Assembly (NCBI GenBank): GCA_009924135.1 | Contig: RFSE01000021.1 | Span: forward strand, 1 to 48,585 | Direction of reading: 5' to 3' | Length of the DNA stretch: 48,585 nucleotides | From: Pseudomonadota bacterium | Lineage (GTDB): Bacteria > Verrucomicrobiota > Verrucomicrobiia > Limisphaerales > SXTU01 | Part shown: positions 26,135 through 34,851 of the stretch, in pieces | Layout of the letters: each line of letters starts with the position of its first letter | How positions within the stretch are numbered: position 1 is the first letter of the stretch | Made by a program: the position numbers and the translations under genes | The notes under the pieces: generated by a model | Seen by the model: only the letters and a program-made list of their open reading frames with translations | Told to the model about the DNA's origin: nothing | Database searches by the model: none

Positions 26135-27528
26135 ACTCCGCGTTTTCCTCACTCACCCGCCGCGCGTTTCTGGGCCGCTCCGTTGGCAGCCTTGGCGCGC
26201 TGGCCCTGGCGGATTTGCTGGGGCAGCCGGCGGCCGCTGACTCGTCGCTGCCGGGCCACCACCGGCCACGCGCGAAGGCGGTCATCAGCCTGTTCCAACA
26301 TGGCGGGCCTAGTCAGATGGACCTCTTCGACTGCAAGCCCGCGCTCACCAAATGGAACGGCAAGCCCTATCCCGGTGGCAGCCTGGAAGTGCATTTCGAC
26401 AAACAGGCCGGCAACGTGCTGGGCGCGCCTTACGCATTTCGGCCCCACGGCCAGTGCGGCATGGAGCTGTCCGAATTGCTCCCCCACACCGGGTCGATCG
26501 CCGACGACATCACGCTCGTGCGTTCCATGAGCACCGGCTCCGTGGATCATGAGTCCGCGTTGCGCATCATTCACACGGGGAAGTTTCTCGCCGGCCTGCC
26601 GTCGCTCGGCTCGTGGGTGCTTTACGGTCTGGGCGCGGAAAACCGGAATCTGCCCGCTTATGTCGTACTGGCTGATCCTGGCGGCCTGCCCGTGGACGGG
26701 GAACGCAACTGGTCGTCCGGTTTCCTGCCGGCGGTTTATCAGGGCACGCCGTTTCGCAGTGGTGCGGCGCCGGTGTTGAACCTGCAAACGCCGGCGCACT
26801 TGCCGCCGGCCGGACGCACGAACCAGCTCGCCCTGCTGGACGAGTTGAACCGCCGCCATGCCGCCCGCTTTCCGGAGAACACGGAACTGTCCGCGCGCAT
26901 CGCGAACTTCGAGACCGCCGCGCGGATGCAGTCGGCCGTGCCCGAAGCGCTCGACCTGTCCAGCGAATCTGCGGCGACGAAGAAGCTTTACGGCCTCGAT
27001 AATCCCGTGACCGAGGAATACGCCCGGCGTTGCCTCCTCGCGCGCCGCCTGGTCGAACGCGGCGTGCGCTTTGTCCAGCTCTTCTTGAACGGTCAGCCGT
27101 GGGACACGCACGACAAAAATGCCGAACGGCTCAAGGGCCTTTGCGCCCGCACGGACCAGCCCAGCGCCGCGCTCGTGCGCGATCTCAAGGCGCGGGGGCT
27201 GCTCGATTCGACGGTGGTGTTGTGGACCGGCGAGTTTGGCCGCCTGCCCGTCTCGCAGGGCAAGGACGGCCGCGACCACAACCGTCACGCGTTCTCCTTG
27301 TGGGTGGCGGGTGGCGGCTTCCGGGCCGGGCACGTCCACGGAGCGACGGATGAGTTCGGCTACAAATCGGTGGAACAAGTGGTGAACGTGCCGGACTTCC
27401 ACGCCACGCTGCTGCACACCATGGGCCTGGATCATCGCCGGCTCACCTTCCCCCACGAAGGCCGCTCGGCGAGCCTCACGGATGCCGAAGTCACCGACGC
27501 GCGGTTGGTACCGGCACTTCTGGCGTGA
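26131..27528 (+). CDS. DUF1501 family exported protein, partner of the DUF1553 gene
   Basis: This 465-residue DUF1501 protein starts within the stop codon of the DUF1549/DUF1553 gene (ATGA), implying translational coupling. The Tat-type signal 'LTRRAFLGRSVGSLGALALA' is at the N-terminus. Family motifs: 'ISLFQHGGPSQMDLFDCKP', 'VDHESALRIIHTGKF', 'PWDTHDKN', 'WTGEFGRLP' and 'GRDHNRHAF', with His, Asp and Glu residues expected at a metal site. It is clearly more distant from the tandem pair at 499-3237 than those two are from each other, and belongs to the subtype that pairs with DUF1553. It is followed by R2 copy C. Confidence 0.92.
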   Translation: MNSAFSSLTRRAFLGRSVGSLGALALADLLGQPAAADSSLPGHHRPRAKAVISLFQHGGPSQMDLFDCKPALTKWNGKPYPGGSLEVHFDKQAGNVLGAPYAFRPHGQCGMELSELLPHTGSIADDITLVRSMSTGSVDHESALRIIHTGKFLAGLPSLGSWVLYGLGAENRNLPAYVVLADPGGLPVDGERNWSSGFLPAVYQGTPFRSGAAPVLNLQTPAHLPPAGRTNQLALLDELNRRHAARFPENTELSARIANFETAARMQSAVPEALDLSSESAATKKLYGLDNPVTEEYARRCLLARRLVERGVRFVQLFLNGQPWDTHDKNAERLKGLCARTDQPSAALVRDLKARGLLDSTVVLWTGEFGRLPVSQGKDGRDHNRHAFSLWVAGGGFRAGHVHGATDEFGYKSVEQVVNVPDFHATLLHTMGLDHRRLTFPHEGRSASLTDAEVTDARLVPALLA

Positions 27529-27560
27529 AGGTGAATTTGGTTTCGAACCGAAGAGGCCGG

Positions 27561-27752
27561 GCGCAACTTGGCACTGTCCGTGGAGCGCGGCTGTGTCCCG
27601 CTCGGCGCGGGATCAGCCGCAGCAACGTTGAAATGCCGAACGGGGACGGAACGCCTCAACGCCTCCGCCAAGCGCAGCCGCTTCGGCTGGTCTCCGCGAT
27701 ATAGCCGCGCTCCGGAAGATTTCGTCCCACGGCGGCAGTGTCGAGATGCGCC
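27561..27752 (+). repeat. dispersed repeat R2, copy C (most complete)
   Basis: This copy of about 190 bp has GGAGCGCGGCTGTGTCCCGC at its left and the inverted GCCGCGCTCC near its right end, with internal palindromes (CCCGCTCGGCGCGGG; AGCCGCTTCGGCT). It is the reverse complement of copy A at 5072-5262. It occupies the centre of the 352-bp gap between the DUF1501 and DUF1592 genes; the remaining 128 bp before 27881 show no gene. Confidence 0.85.
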
Positions 27753-27880
27753 CGAAGAGGCCTCCCGAGGCAGTTCAAGCTTGAAACACCCAATGGTTTA
27801 TCGCTCATTGGAGCCCATCGACTTGAATTGAACTGGCACGCGCTTTGATTGCTTATCCACCTCATCCAACGTCGGCCCGC

Positions 27881-30800
27881 ATGAGCAAGTCCGTCGCCGT
27901 CATATTGCTCAGCATGCTGGCCGCAACGGTCAGTTACCCCGGCCACGCGGCGGTGGATCTGGACCGTCAGTTCAACGCCGTGGTGCTGCCTTTCCTCAAC
28001 CAGCAGTGCGTTTCGTGCCACGGCAAGGAAAAGCCCAAGGGCCAGTTTGACATCAGCCCTTACTCGACGACGGCGGCGGTGGTGCGGGACCACGCGTCCT
28101 GGGCGCTGATTCTGGAAAAGCTCGTTGCGCGCGAGATGCCGCCGGAGAACGCCAAGCAGCAACCCACGGCAAAGCAGCGGAGCGATGTCATCGCGTGGAT
28201 TCAAACCATGCGCCGGCAGGAGGCCGAGAAGCACGCGGGCGATCCCGGCGTGGTCCTCGCCCGCCGTCTCAGCAACGCCGAATACGACTACACGATCCGC
28301 GACCTCACGGGTGTCGATTTGCGCCCCACCCGCGAGTTCCCCGTGGACCCGGCCAATCAGGCGGGCTTCGACAACTCCGGCGAATCCCTCACGATGTCAC
28401 CGGCCCTGCTGAAGAAGTACTTTCAGGCCGCGCGGTCGGTGGCTGACCATCTGGTGTTGAAGCCGGAAGGGTTTGATTTCGCGCCGCACCCGGTGCTCGC
28501 CGAGACGGACCGCGACAAGTATGCCATCCTGCGCATCGTGGATTTCTACCGTCGGCAACCGACGGACTACGCGGACTATTTCCTCGCCGCCTGGCGTTAC
28601 CAGCACCGCGCAGCGCTGGGCAGGCGCAATGCCAGCCTCGTTGAAATTGCCACCGAGGCCAGACTGAGCCGCAAGTACCTCGAACTCATCTGGGCCACGC
28701 TGACCGAGCCGCAGAAGGTCGGTCCCATCGCCAAGCTGCAGGAGCGTTGGCAGGCCCTGCCCAAGCCCAATGCGAAGCAGCCCGATGCAGCGCGTGGCGG
28801 ATGCGTGGAGATGCGCGACATCGTGGTGGGCTTGCGCAAGAAGCTGGAATGGAAATTTTCCAACCTCCAACTCAAGGGAGTTTCCTCTGGCGGCCAGTGC
28901 TTCATCCTGTGGAAGGACCGCCAGTATGCCACGCATCGCCGCCTGCTGAATCCGGACACGCTGGAAATCAGCGGCGTCCCCCGGCCGCGCGCTGCCACCA
29001 AAAAATCGAAGAACAACAAGGCCACTGAACCCGTCGCACCGGGGCCAGACGCGGACCTGTTCGTCCCGGCGGATGAGACAGCGCGTGCGCCCTATCTGGC
29101 GTCGTTCGAGCGGTTCTGTTCCGTCTTCCCGGATGCCTTTTACATTTCCGAACGCGGTCGGATGCACATGGAAGATTCCAACGACAAAGGACGGCTCCTA
29201 AGCGCAGGTTTCCACAACATGATGGGCTACTTCCGCGACGACGCGCCGTTGATGGAGTTGGTGCTCGACGACGCAGGACGGCGTGAACTGGACCGGTTAT
29301 GGCTGGAGTTTGACTTCGTTGCCTTCGTCCCTGAGCGGCAGCACAAGGAGTTCATCTTCTACGAGCGCGCCGAGTCCAAAACCATGAAAGGACCGGAGTT
29401 CGACTTCGCCCGTTCTGAGGACAAGGACGTGACCTCGGAAGCGAAGCTCCAGCGGCTCGCGGAGGTGTACCTGGCGATGGCCCGCGAAAACCTGAGCACC
29501 GGCGGCGGCCAGCCCATGGTCATCGATGTGATCGCGGAGCATTTCAAAATTACCTCGGCGAATCTCCGGGCCATCGAGAAGGCCCGCGCGGCGGCGGAAG
29601 CCACCCACTTCCCTGCCCTGTTGAAATTCGCCGAACGGGCTTACCGCCGCCCCTTGGCCTCGACGGAACGCGAGGAACTGCTCGCGTTCTATCGCTCGTT
29701 GCGGGAGAAGGACGGTTTGAGCCACGAGGATGCGATGCGGGATGCCATCGTCAGCGTGCTGATGTCGCCGCACTTCTGTTACCGCATTGATCTGGCGGAG
29801 ACGGGGGCCTCGGAGCGCCGGTCTCCGATCCGGCGCGAACCCGCTCCCACCAAGCAACGCGCCGGGTCGGAGACCGGCGTTCCGAAGGCCGTCCCCTTGA
29901 CTGGCTACGCACTGGCGAGCCGCTTGAGTTACTTCCTGTGGTCCAGCCTGCCCGACGAGGAATTGCTGGCCCATGCGGCGGCCGGGGACTTGCAACGCCC
30001 GGAAGTTATGACCGCCCAGACCCGCCGCATGCTCCAGGACCCGCGCATGCGCGGCCTCGCGGTTGAGTTCGGCGGCAACTGGCTGGACTTCCGGCGCTTC
30101 GAGGAACACAACGCCGTGGACCGCGAACGGTTCCCGACCTTCAACGATGAGCTGCGGCAGGCGATGTTTGAGGAACCGGTGCGATTCTTCCTGGAGGTCG
30201 CCCGCGAGAACCGACCGGTGCTGGACTTCCTTTACGCGAAGCACACGTTCGTCAACCCGGTCCTGGCGCGGCACTACGGGATGCCCGCGTTGAGCACCGC
30301 GTCGAACACCTGGGTGCGGATCGACGACGCCGACCACTACGCGCGGGGCGGACTGCTCCCGATGGCCGTCTTCCAAACCAAGAATGCGCCCGGCCTGCGC
30401 ACCAGCCCGGTGAAGCGCGGCTACTGGGTCGTTCGCCGGGTGCTGGGGGAGCAAATCCCGCCCCCGCCCGCGACGGTGCCCGAGTTGCCGCACGATGAAG
30501 CGAAGCTCGGCAACCTCACCCTGCGCGATTTGCTCGCCAAGCATCGCGAGGACAAAAGCTGTGCCGGCTGCCACGACCGCTTCGATTCCTTTGGCCTGGT
30601 ATTCGAGAACTACGGTCCGATCGGCGAACGGCGTGAGAAAGACCTCGGCGGCAAGCCGGTGGACACGCGGGCGGCTTTCCCCGGCGGCGATCGCACGGGC
30701 CTGGCCGGACTGCGCACCTACATCCGCGAACGGCGGCAGGATGACTTTTTGGACAATCTTTCGCGCAAGCTGCTGGCCTACGCGCTGGGTCGTAGTTTGA

Positions 30801-30943
30801 TGCTTTCCGATGACCTCCTCGTCCAAAAGCTGCGGGCGCGGCTCGCGTCGGATAGTTTTCGTTTTGGTGGTCTGGTCGAAAGCATCGCCACCAGTCCGCA
30901 ATTTCGCAACCGGCGCGGTCCCGACGACCTCGCCCAACAATAA
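27881..30943 (+). CDS. DUF1592-type planctomycete/verrucomicrobial di-haem exported protein
   Basis: This 1020-residue secreted multidomain protein has a signal peptide (1 to about 25), then an N-terminal cytochrome-like domain with CxxCH at 43-47 (CVSCH), DUF1587-like 'RRLSNAEYDYTIRDLTGVDL', DUF1595/DUF1592 ('FAERAYRRPLASTEREELLA', 'YALASRLSYFLWSSLPDEEL'), DUF1588 ('RGGLLPMAVFQTKNAPGLRT') and DUF1585 with a second CxxCH at 894-898 (CAGCH). Redox activity is implied by the two haem motifs but unproven. A palindromic repeat is inserted in frame at residues about 644-668. The stop codon overlaps the ATG of the DUF1552 gene (TAATG), the usual partner of this family. Confidence 0.92.
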   Translation: MSKSVAVILLSMLAATVSYPGHAAVDLDRQFNAVVLPFLNQQCVSCHGKEKPKGQFDISPYSTTAAVVRDHASWALILEKLVAREMPPENAKQQPTAKQRSDVIAWIQTMRRQEAEKHAGDPGVVLARRLSNAEYDYTIRDLTGVDLRPTREFPVDPANQAGFDNSGESLTMSPALLKKYFQAARSVADHLVLKPEGFDFAPHPVLAETDRDKYAILRIVDFYRRQPTDYADYFLAAWRYQHRAALGRRNASLVEIATEARLSRKYLELIWATLTEPQKVGPIAKLQERWQALPKPNAKQPDAARGGCVEMRDIVVGLRKKLEWKFSNLQLKGVSSGGQCFILWKDRQYATHRRLLNPDTLEISGVPRPRAATKKSKNNKATEPVAPGPDADLFVPADETARAPYLASFERFCSVFPDAFYISERGRMHMEDSNDKGRLLSAGFHNMMGYFRDDAPLMELVLDDAGRRELDRLWLEFDFVAFVPERQHKEFIFYERAESKTMKGPEFDFARSEDKDVTSEAKLQRLAEVYLAMARENLSTGGGQPMVIDVIAEHFKITSANLRAIEKARAAAEATHFPALLKFAERAYRRPLASTEREELLAFYRSLREKDGLSHEDAMRDAIVSVLMSPHFCYRIDLAETGASERRSPIRREPAPTKQRAGSETGVPKAVPLTGYALASRLSYFLWSSLPDEELLAHAAAGDLQRPEVMTAQTRRMLQDPRMRGLAVEFGGNWLDFRRFEEHNAVDRERFPTFNDELRQAMFEEPVRFFLEVARENRPVLDFLYAKHTFVNPVLARHYGMPALSTASNTWVRIDDADHYARGGLLPMAVFQTKNAPGLRTSPVKRGYWVVRRVLGEQIPPPPATVPELPHDEAKLGNLTLRDLLAKHREDKSCAGCHDRFDSFGLVFENYGPIGERREKDLGGKPVDTRAAFPGGDRTGLAGLRTYIRERRQDDFLDNLSRKLLAYALGRSLMLSDDLLVQKLRARLASDSFRFGGLVESIATSPQFRNRRGPDDLAQQ
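29811..29884. repeat. in-frame palindromic element inside the DUF1592 gene (family R5)
   Basis: Arms 29811-29837 (CGGAGCGCCGGTCTCCGATC...) and 29858-29884 are inverted repeats matching at 25 of 27 bases, separated by 20 bases. The 74-bp unit leaves the reading frame open and encodes about 25 residues rich in Arg, Pro, Ser and Thr, just before the conserved 'LTGYALASRLSYFLW' block. Confidence 0.85.
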
Positions 30944-32298
30944 TGCCCATGAGCGACCGCATCTCCCCCGCCGCCCGCCGCCAGCGCCTCGCCCGCCGCA
31001 CCTTCCTGCGCGGCGTCGGGGTCACCATGGCGTTGCCCTGGCTCGAATCGCTGCCCGTCTGGGGTGCGGCCACGCCGAAGGCGGACGCGCCGGGACTGTT
31101 TCCGCAACGCTTCTGCGTGCAGTTCATGGGCAACGGCATCAACGCCAACCACTGGTGGGCCAAGGGCGCGGGGGCGAACATGGAACTCGGCCAGAGCCTG
31201 GCCCCGCTGGCACCTATCAAGACGAAGCTGAACGTCCTCAACGGCCTGTTCAACAAGCCTTCCACCGGCGTGGGCATTCATCCCGGCATGACCGGCAACA
31301 TCCTGTCCGGCATGCCCCTGCAAAAGGGCGCGGTGCTGCACGGCGGCATCAGCGTGGACCAGGTGCTGGCCAACCAGCTCGGCCAGGACACCGTGCAGCC
31401 CAGCATGGTGCTGGCGTGCGAACAGCCCCTGACCGGCTATCACGAGTCGAACTTCTCGATGGCCTACAGCTCGCACATTTCATGGCAGAGCGCGGACTCG
31501 CCGGTGCCGACCGAGGTTTATCCTTCCTTGGCTTTTGACAGCCTCTTTGAAAATGGCGGCAGCCGGCGCACCCAAAGCGTGCTGGACCGCGTGAAGGAGC
31601 AGGCCGAGAGCCTGAGCCGCCGGGTCAGCGCCACGGACAAGGCCAAGCTCGACGAATACCTCACCAGTGTCCGCGAAGTGGAGAAACGCGCCGAGCGGAT
31701 GCGCGACGAGAAGGACAAGGCGGCCGGCATCGCCCGCGACAAGGGGCGTCCGCTCTTCACGATGAAGCGGCCCGACAACGGCCTGCCGGAGGACATCCGC
31801 GAACACATGCGGTTGATGTGCGACATCGTCGCGCTGGCCTTCCAGACCGACAAGACGCGCGTCGCCTCGATGCTGATGTGCCGCGACCTCTCGGGATTGT
31901 TCTATCCGTTCCTCGATGTCCGCGACGCCCACCATCCCGCCTCGCATAACGATTTGGCTGACAGCTATGAACGTGTGACGCGCCATTATGTAACCCAGCT
32001 CGCCTACCTGGCAGGCCGGCTGGACGCGATGCCCGAAGGCGAAGGCACCGTGCTGGATAATTCCTGTCTGCTCTTCGTGAACAACATGTGGTCCGGCTCC
32101 CGGCACGACAATTCGAAGCTGCCCGTGCTCACCGTCGGCGGCCTCGGCGGCAAGCTCGCGACCGGCCGGGTGCTGGATTACCGCGAGCGCGGGGACGAGA
32201 ACCGCAAGGTGTGCAGCCTGTATCTCTCCCTCATGGACCGCATGGGCGTGAAGCGCGAACGGTTCGGCGACGCCGACAGGCGCCTCGCTGACCTTTGA
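30943..32298 (+). CDS. DUF1552 family exported protein
   Basis: This 451-residue member of DUF1552, almost always encoded beside DUF1592-type proteins, starts in the partner's stop codon (an alternative ATG is two codons on). It has a twin-arginine signal 'RRTFLRGVGVTMALPWLES', then 'FMGNGINANHWWAKG', 'GLFNKPSTGVGIHPG', 'ESNFSMAYSSHISW' and near the end 'MWSGSRHDNSKLPVLTVGG', the family's conserved C-terminal block. Like DUF1501 it may be distantly related to alkaline-phosphatase-fold proteins. No biochemical role is known. It ends the coupled DUF1592-DUF1552 pair. Confidence 0.92.
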   Translation: MPMSDRISPAARRQRLARRTFLRGVGVTMALPWLESLPVWGAATPKADAPGLFPQRFCVQFMGNGINANHWWAKGAGANMELGQSLAPLAPIKTKLNVLNGLFNKPSTGVGIHPGMTGNILSGMPLQKGAVLHGGISVDQVLANQLGQDTVQPSMVLACEQPLTGYHESNFSMAYSSHISWQSADSPVPTEVYPSLAFDSLFENGGSRRTQSVLDRVKEQAESLSRRVSATDKAKLDEYLTSVREVEKRAERMRDEKDKAAGIARDKGRPLFTMKRPDNGLPEDIREHMRLMCDIVALAFQTDKTRVASMLMCRDLSGLFYPFLDVRDAHHPASHNDLADSYERVTRHYVTQLAYLAGRLDAMPEGEGTVLDNSCLLFVNNMWSGSRHDNSKLPVLTVGGLGGKLATGRVLDYRERGDENRKVCSLYLSLMDRMGVKRERFGDADRRLADL

Positions 32299-32433
32299 AT
32301 AGTCTGGAAGAATATAGGCCACCCCAACTCGCAACTGGAGCGGCCGGGACTAAATCTGTTCGGAAAAGCGCAAAATAATCCATCTCAACGTACTTGTATT
32401 TTCATACCCTGCCGACTTATCTATGTGTCCACC

Positions 32434-32685
32434 ATGACTGACACCAAGAAATACATCCGTCTCCACGCTGCCCTGGTTGTCGAAAAAGCCGGCATAGAAG
32501 CCCGGCTCTCGGAGATCGCCAAAGTGCTGGGCAACGGCAAGTCCACCACGGAAATCACCGTTGCCAAGCGGACCCGGAAACCTTTCAGCGCCGCTACCAA
32601 GGCCAAGATGCGGGCCGCCCAGCAAGCCCGCTGGCAGAAGGCCAAGTCGGCGAAGCCGGCCGGGGATGCCCCCAAGAAGGCATGA
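32434..32685 (+). CDS. small basic hypothetical protein, H1-like C-terminus
   Basis: This 83-residue protein is started at the ATG of MTDTKKYIRLHAALV (three codons after the longest frame). The N-terminal half is a helix ending in 'EIAKVLGNG'; the C-terminal half is rich in Lys, Arg and Ala ('FSAATKAKMRAAQQARWQKA'), resembling the basic tails of small nucleic-acid-binding proteins that recur in Verrucomicrobiota. A role in DNA or RNA binding is only a guess. Its TGA overlaps the ATG of the hydrolase gene (ATGA), so the two are translationally coupled. Confidence 0.65.
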   Translation: MTDTKKYIRLHAALVVEKAGIEARLSEIAKVLGNGKSTTEITVAKRTRKPFSAATKAKMRAAQQARWQKAKSAKPAGDAPKKA

Positions 32686-33608
32686 CGTTCGCAAGGCGGT
32701 TTTTCACCGCGCTGGCGGTGACGCTTTTGATTGGAAGCAGTGCTGCACAGGAGAAGCAGTCCGCACCGGCCAGGTCCGGCGGGGGCACCGAACCGACGTA
32801 TGCCGCCGTCTCCTATGGGCCCCATGCCCGCAATGTCATGGACGTGTGGATCGCGCCTTCCGGCAAGCCGACGCCCGTGCTCGTCAGCATTCACGGCGGA
32901 GCCTTCCAGAACGGCGCCAAATCGGTCGGTCCAGGGTTGCGGGACCTTTGTCTGAAATCGGGCATTTCAGTGGTCGCGATCTCCTACCGGCTTTCGCGCG
33001 ACGCCATCGCCCCGGCGGCCTTCCATGATTCCGCCCGGGCCGTTCAATTCCTGCGCCATCAGGCCAAGGAGTGGAACCTTGATCCGGCCCGGATCGCGGC
33101 GACCGGCGACTCGGCCGGGGCGGGCATTTCCCTCTGGCTCGGCCTGCACGACGATCTGGCGGATCCGAAGCACGCCGATCCGGTGCTCCGGCAATCGACG
33201 CGGCTGACCTGCGTGGCTACGCGGGTGGGACAGACATCGTACGATCCGCGGTTCATCAAACAGCTCTTCCCTGACAACCCCGCGTACAAGGCCCAGTGGG
33301 CCGAGAAATTCTTTGGCACCAAACTGGACAACCTCGACACCCTGCCGGCGGAAAAATACCAACTGTTCGAGGAGGTCTCGCCGATCAACCATCTGACCAG
33401 GGACGACCCGCCGGTCCTGCAAATCTACGGCGTGCCTGTCGATTCACCGGTCACCGACGCCATCCACCACCCGCGCTTCGGCAAGGTGCTCAAGGACAAG
33501 ATGGACGCACTGGGCATTCCCTGCGGACTGGTGGAAACCGTGCGGGCGAGCGAAAACGTCATCTTCGAGTTCGTCCGGACCAATTTCACGAGGTTGCCGG
33601 CTCCCTGA
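32682..33608 (+). CDS. exported alpha/beta hydrolase (esterase/lipase-like)
   Basis: This 308-residue alpha/beta hydrolase of the acetyl-esterase/BD-FAE type has a signal peptide (1 to about 22). The oxyanion-hole motif 'SIHGGAF' is followed by the nucleophile elbow 'GDSAGAG' with Ser144. The Asp and His of the triad are less clear: 'DDPPVLQIYGVPVDSPV' is in the Asp region, while the usual C-terminal His appears as 'IHHPRFG'. Such enzymes in Verrucomicrobiota often deacetylate plant or algal polysaccharides, which would fit the neighbouring DUF1553/DUF1592 genes, but this is inference. It is translationally coupled to the small basic protein gene. Confidence 0.85.
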   Translation: MTFARRFFTALAVTLLIGSSAAQEKQSAPARSGGGTEPTYAAVSYGPHARNVMDVWIAPSGKPTPVLVSIHGGAFQNGAKSVGPGLRDLCLKSGISVVAISYRLSRDAIAPAAFHDSARAVQFLRHQAKEWNLDPARIAATGDSAGAGISLWLGLHDDLADPKHADPVLRQSTRLTCVATRVGQTSYDPRFIKQLFPDNPAYKAQWAEKFFGTKLDNLDTLPAEKYQLFEEVSPINHLTRDDPPVLQIYGVPVDSPVTDAIHHPRFGKVLKDKMDALGIPCGLVETVRASENVIFEFVRTNFTRLPAP

Positions 33609-33750
33609 TGTAATTGAAGCTGTTGTAACAAGGCGAAGGATGATGCCGGTTTTGCCCTGTCACGCCTGGCCGGACAATCCGATGCCCTTGCCCGCTTCAT
33701 CGACGTTGGCCGGTTCTTCGTGCCTGGCCGCCGCCCATATTTTGACCGGG

Positions 33751-34791
33751 TTACGCCGCGTCAGCAGGCGCGGCGGCCTGTTCCGCAGTTTGCAGCCATG
33801 CTTCCAAGACCGGCTTCGCGTCGCTGACCGCCAAGGACTGACAGATCAGCGCGTCACGTTGTGACTCGTCGGGAAAAAGTTCACCGAGCGCCAGCTGAAG
33901 CTGCTGCCGGGGACTCACAAGCTTGCCGATCAAACCCCAGATGCCGCTGGAGCGAACGTCCTCCTCCAACGCGGCCAAAGCGGGCGCATGACTGGCCCCG
34001 AAGCGTTCCCGCACGGCGGGCAGCACCAGTTTGGTGAACACGGACAGCGTGAGGAGCGACTCCAATTCGCCCAAGACCAAATAGAAGGTCGCCAAGTCGG
34101 CGGTACCCAGATAGGCCATCAGGCGCTCCAGAAAGACTGCCGGTCGGGCCTTGTACACCGCCGCCAGCACCGCCGCCTGCCGTTCCACGGTCTGCTTTTG
34201 GTATTTCGCCCGCACGGCGAAGCCACACCGGCGGAAGGCGAACTGCCGCAAATCCTTGCTGCCATAGGTACGGGCCACCAGCGTGAGCGAGGGATTGCCC
34301 AGATGGGCGACGCAGTGGATGAAGTCATCCCTCCCAAGGATCGAACAAATCTTCCCCGGAGCGATCATCTCGATCCCCTGCGGCACCAGCTTGCCGAGCC
34401 GCAACCCCTCCATCGGCGCAGACTCTTCCAGAAACCGGTATTCCACCTGGACCGAGCAGCCGCTCAGGACGCGGAACGCTCCCGTAAAACCATGGCCGTG
34501 GATGCCAGTACGACTGGGAAACCAAAAGAGCACCTCGATGTAAAATCCGGGGGCCACGAACACGACCAGCGGCGGCTGCCCGAAGCCGGATTTGAAATTG
34601 ACCTGCTGGGGCAGCGGGTGTTGCTGTGCCGCCCAATCCGCCATGGCCAGCACATCAATGGATGGCGCCGGCACCTCGCTCAAAACCTCCGTGGCGATCT
34701 GGGCAAACACCGTGTCTGGATCAATCCGGTCGCCCAGCCGGCTGGCCATCGTCTGGCCCAGGGTCTGGAAATAGTCGCTAGTGGAAGACAT
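33751..34791 (-). CDS. hypothetical protein downstream of ftsZ, possible cupin-like N-terminal half
   Basis: This 346-residue protein shows no signal peptide or membrane helix. Residues about 70-170 look like a beta barrel with 'FYIEVLFWFPSRTGIHGHGF', 'GAFRVLSGCSVQVEYRF' and 'DDFIHCVAHL': the G-x-H-x-H and later H hint at a cupin-type metal site as in cysteine-dioxygenase-like proteins. The C-terminal half is helical and rich in Leu/Ala ('LGTADLATFYLVLGELESLL'). I do not recognise the family. It lies 60 nt after ftsZ in the same direction, so it could be transcribed with the division genes; a small hairpin lies in the gap. Confidence 0.6.
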   Translation of the reverse strand: MSSTSDYFQTLGQTMASRLGDRIDPDTVFAQIATEVLSEVPAPSIDVLAMADWAAQQHPLPQQVNFKSGFGQPPLVVFVAPGFYIEVLFWFPSRTGIHGHGFTGAFRVLSGCSVQVEYRFLEESAPMEGLRLGKLVPQGIEMIAPGKICSILGRDDFIHCVAHLGNPSLTLVARTYGSKDLRQFAFRRCGFAVRAKYQKQTVERQAAVLAAVYKARPAVFLERLMAYLGTADLATFYLVLGELESLLTLSVFTKLVLPAVRERFGASHAPALAALEEDVRSSGIWGLIGKLVSPRQQLQLALGELFPDESQRDALICQSLAVSDAKPVLEAWLQTAEQAAAPADAA

Positions 34792-34818
34792 TGGAGCTGA
34801 GGCTCAATCCTTTGGCGT

Positions 34819-34838
34819 CGGCTGGACTAGACCAGCCG
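34819..34838 (-). terminator. small hairpin after ftsZ, weak terminator candidate
   Basis: A 7-bp stem CGGCTGG/CCAGCCG with a 6-nt loop follows ftsZ by 13 nt. There is no T-tract after it, so Rho-independent termination is doubtful; it may slow transcription or protect the mRNA end. Confidence 0.25.
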
Positions 34839-34851
34839 TAGCGGTGAGTCG

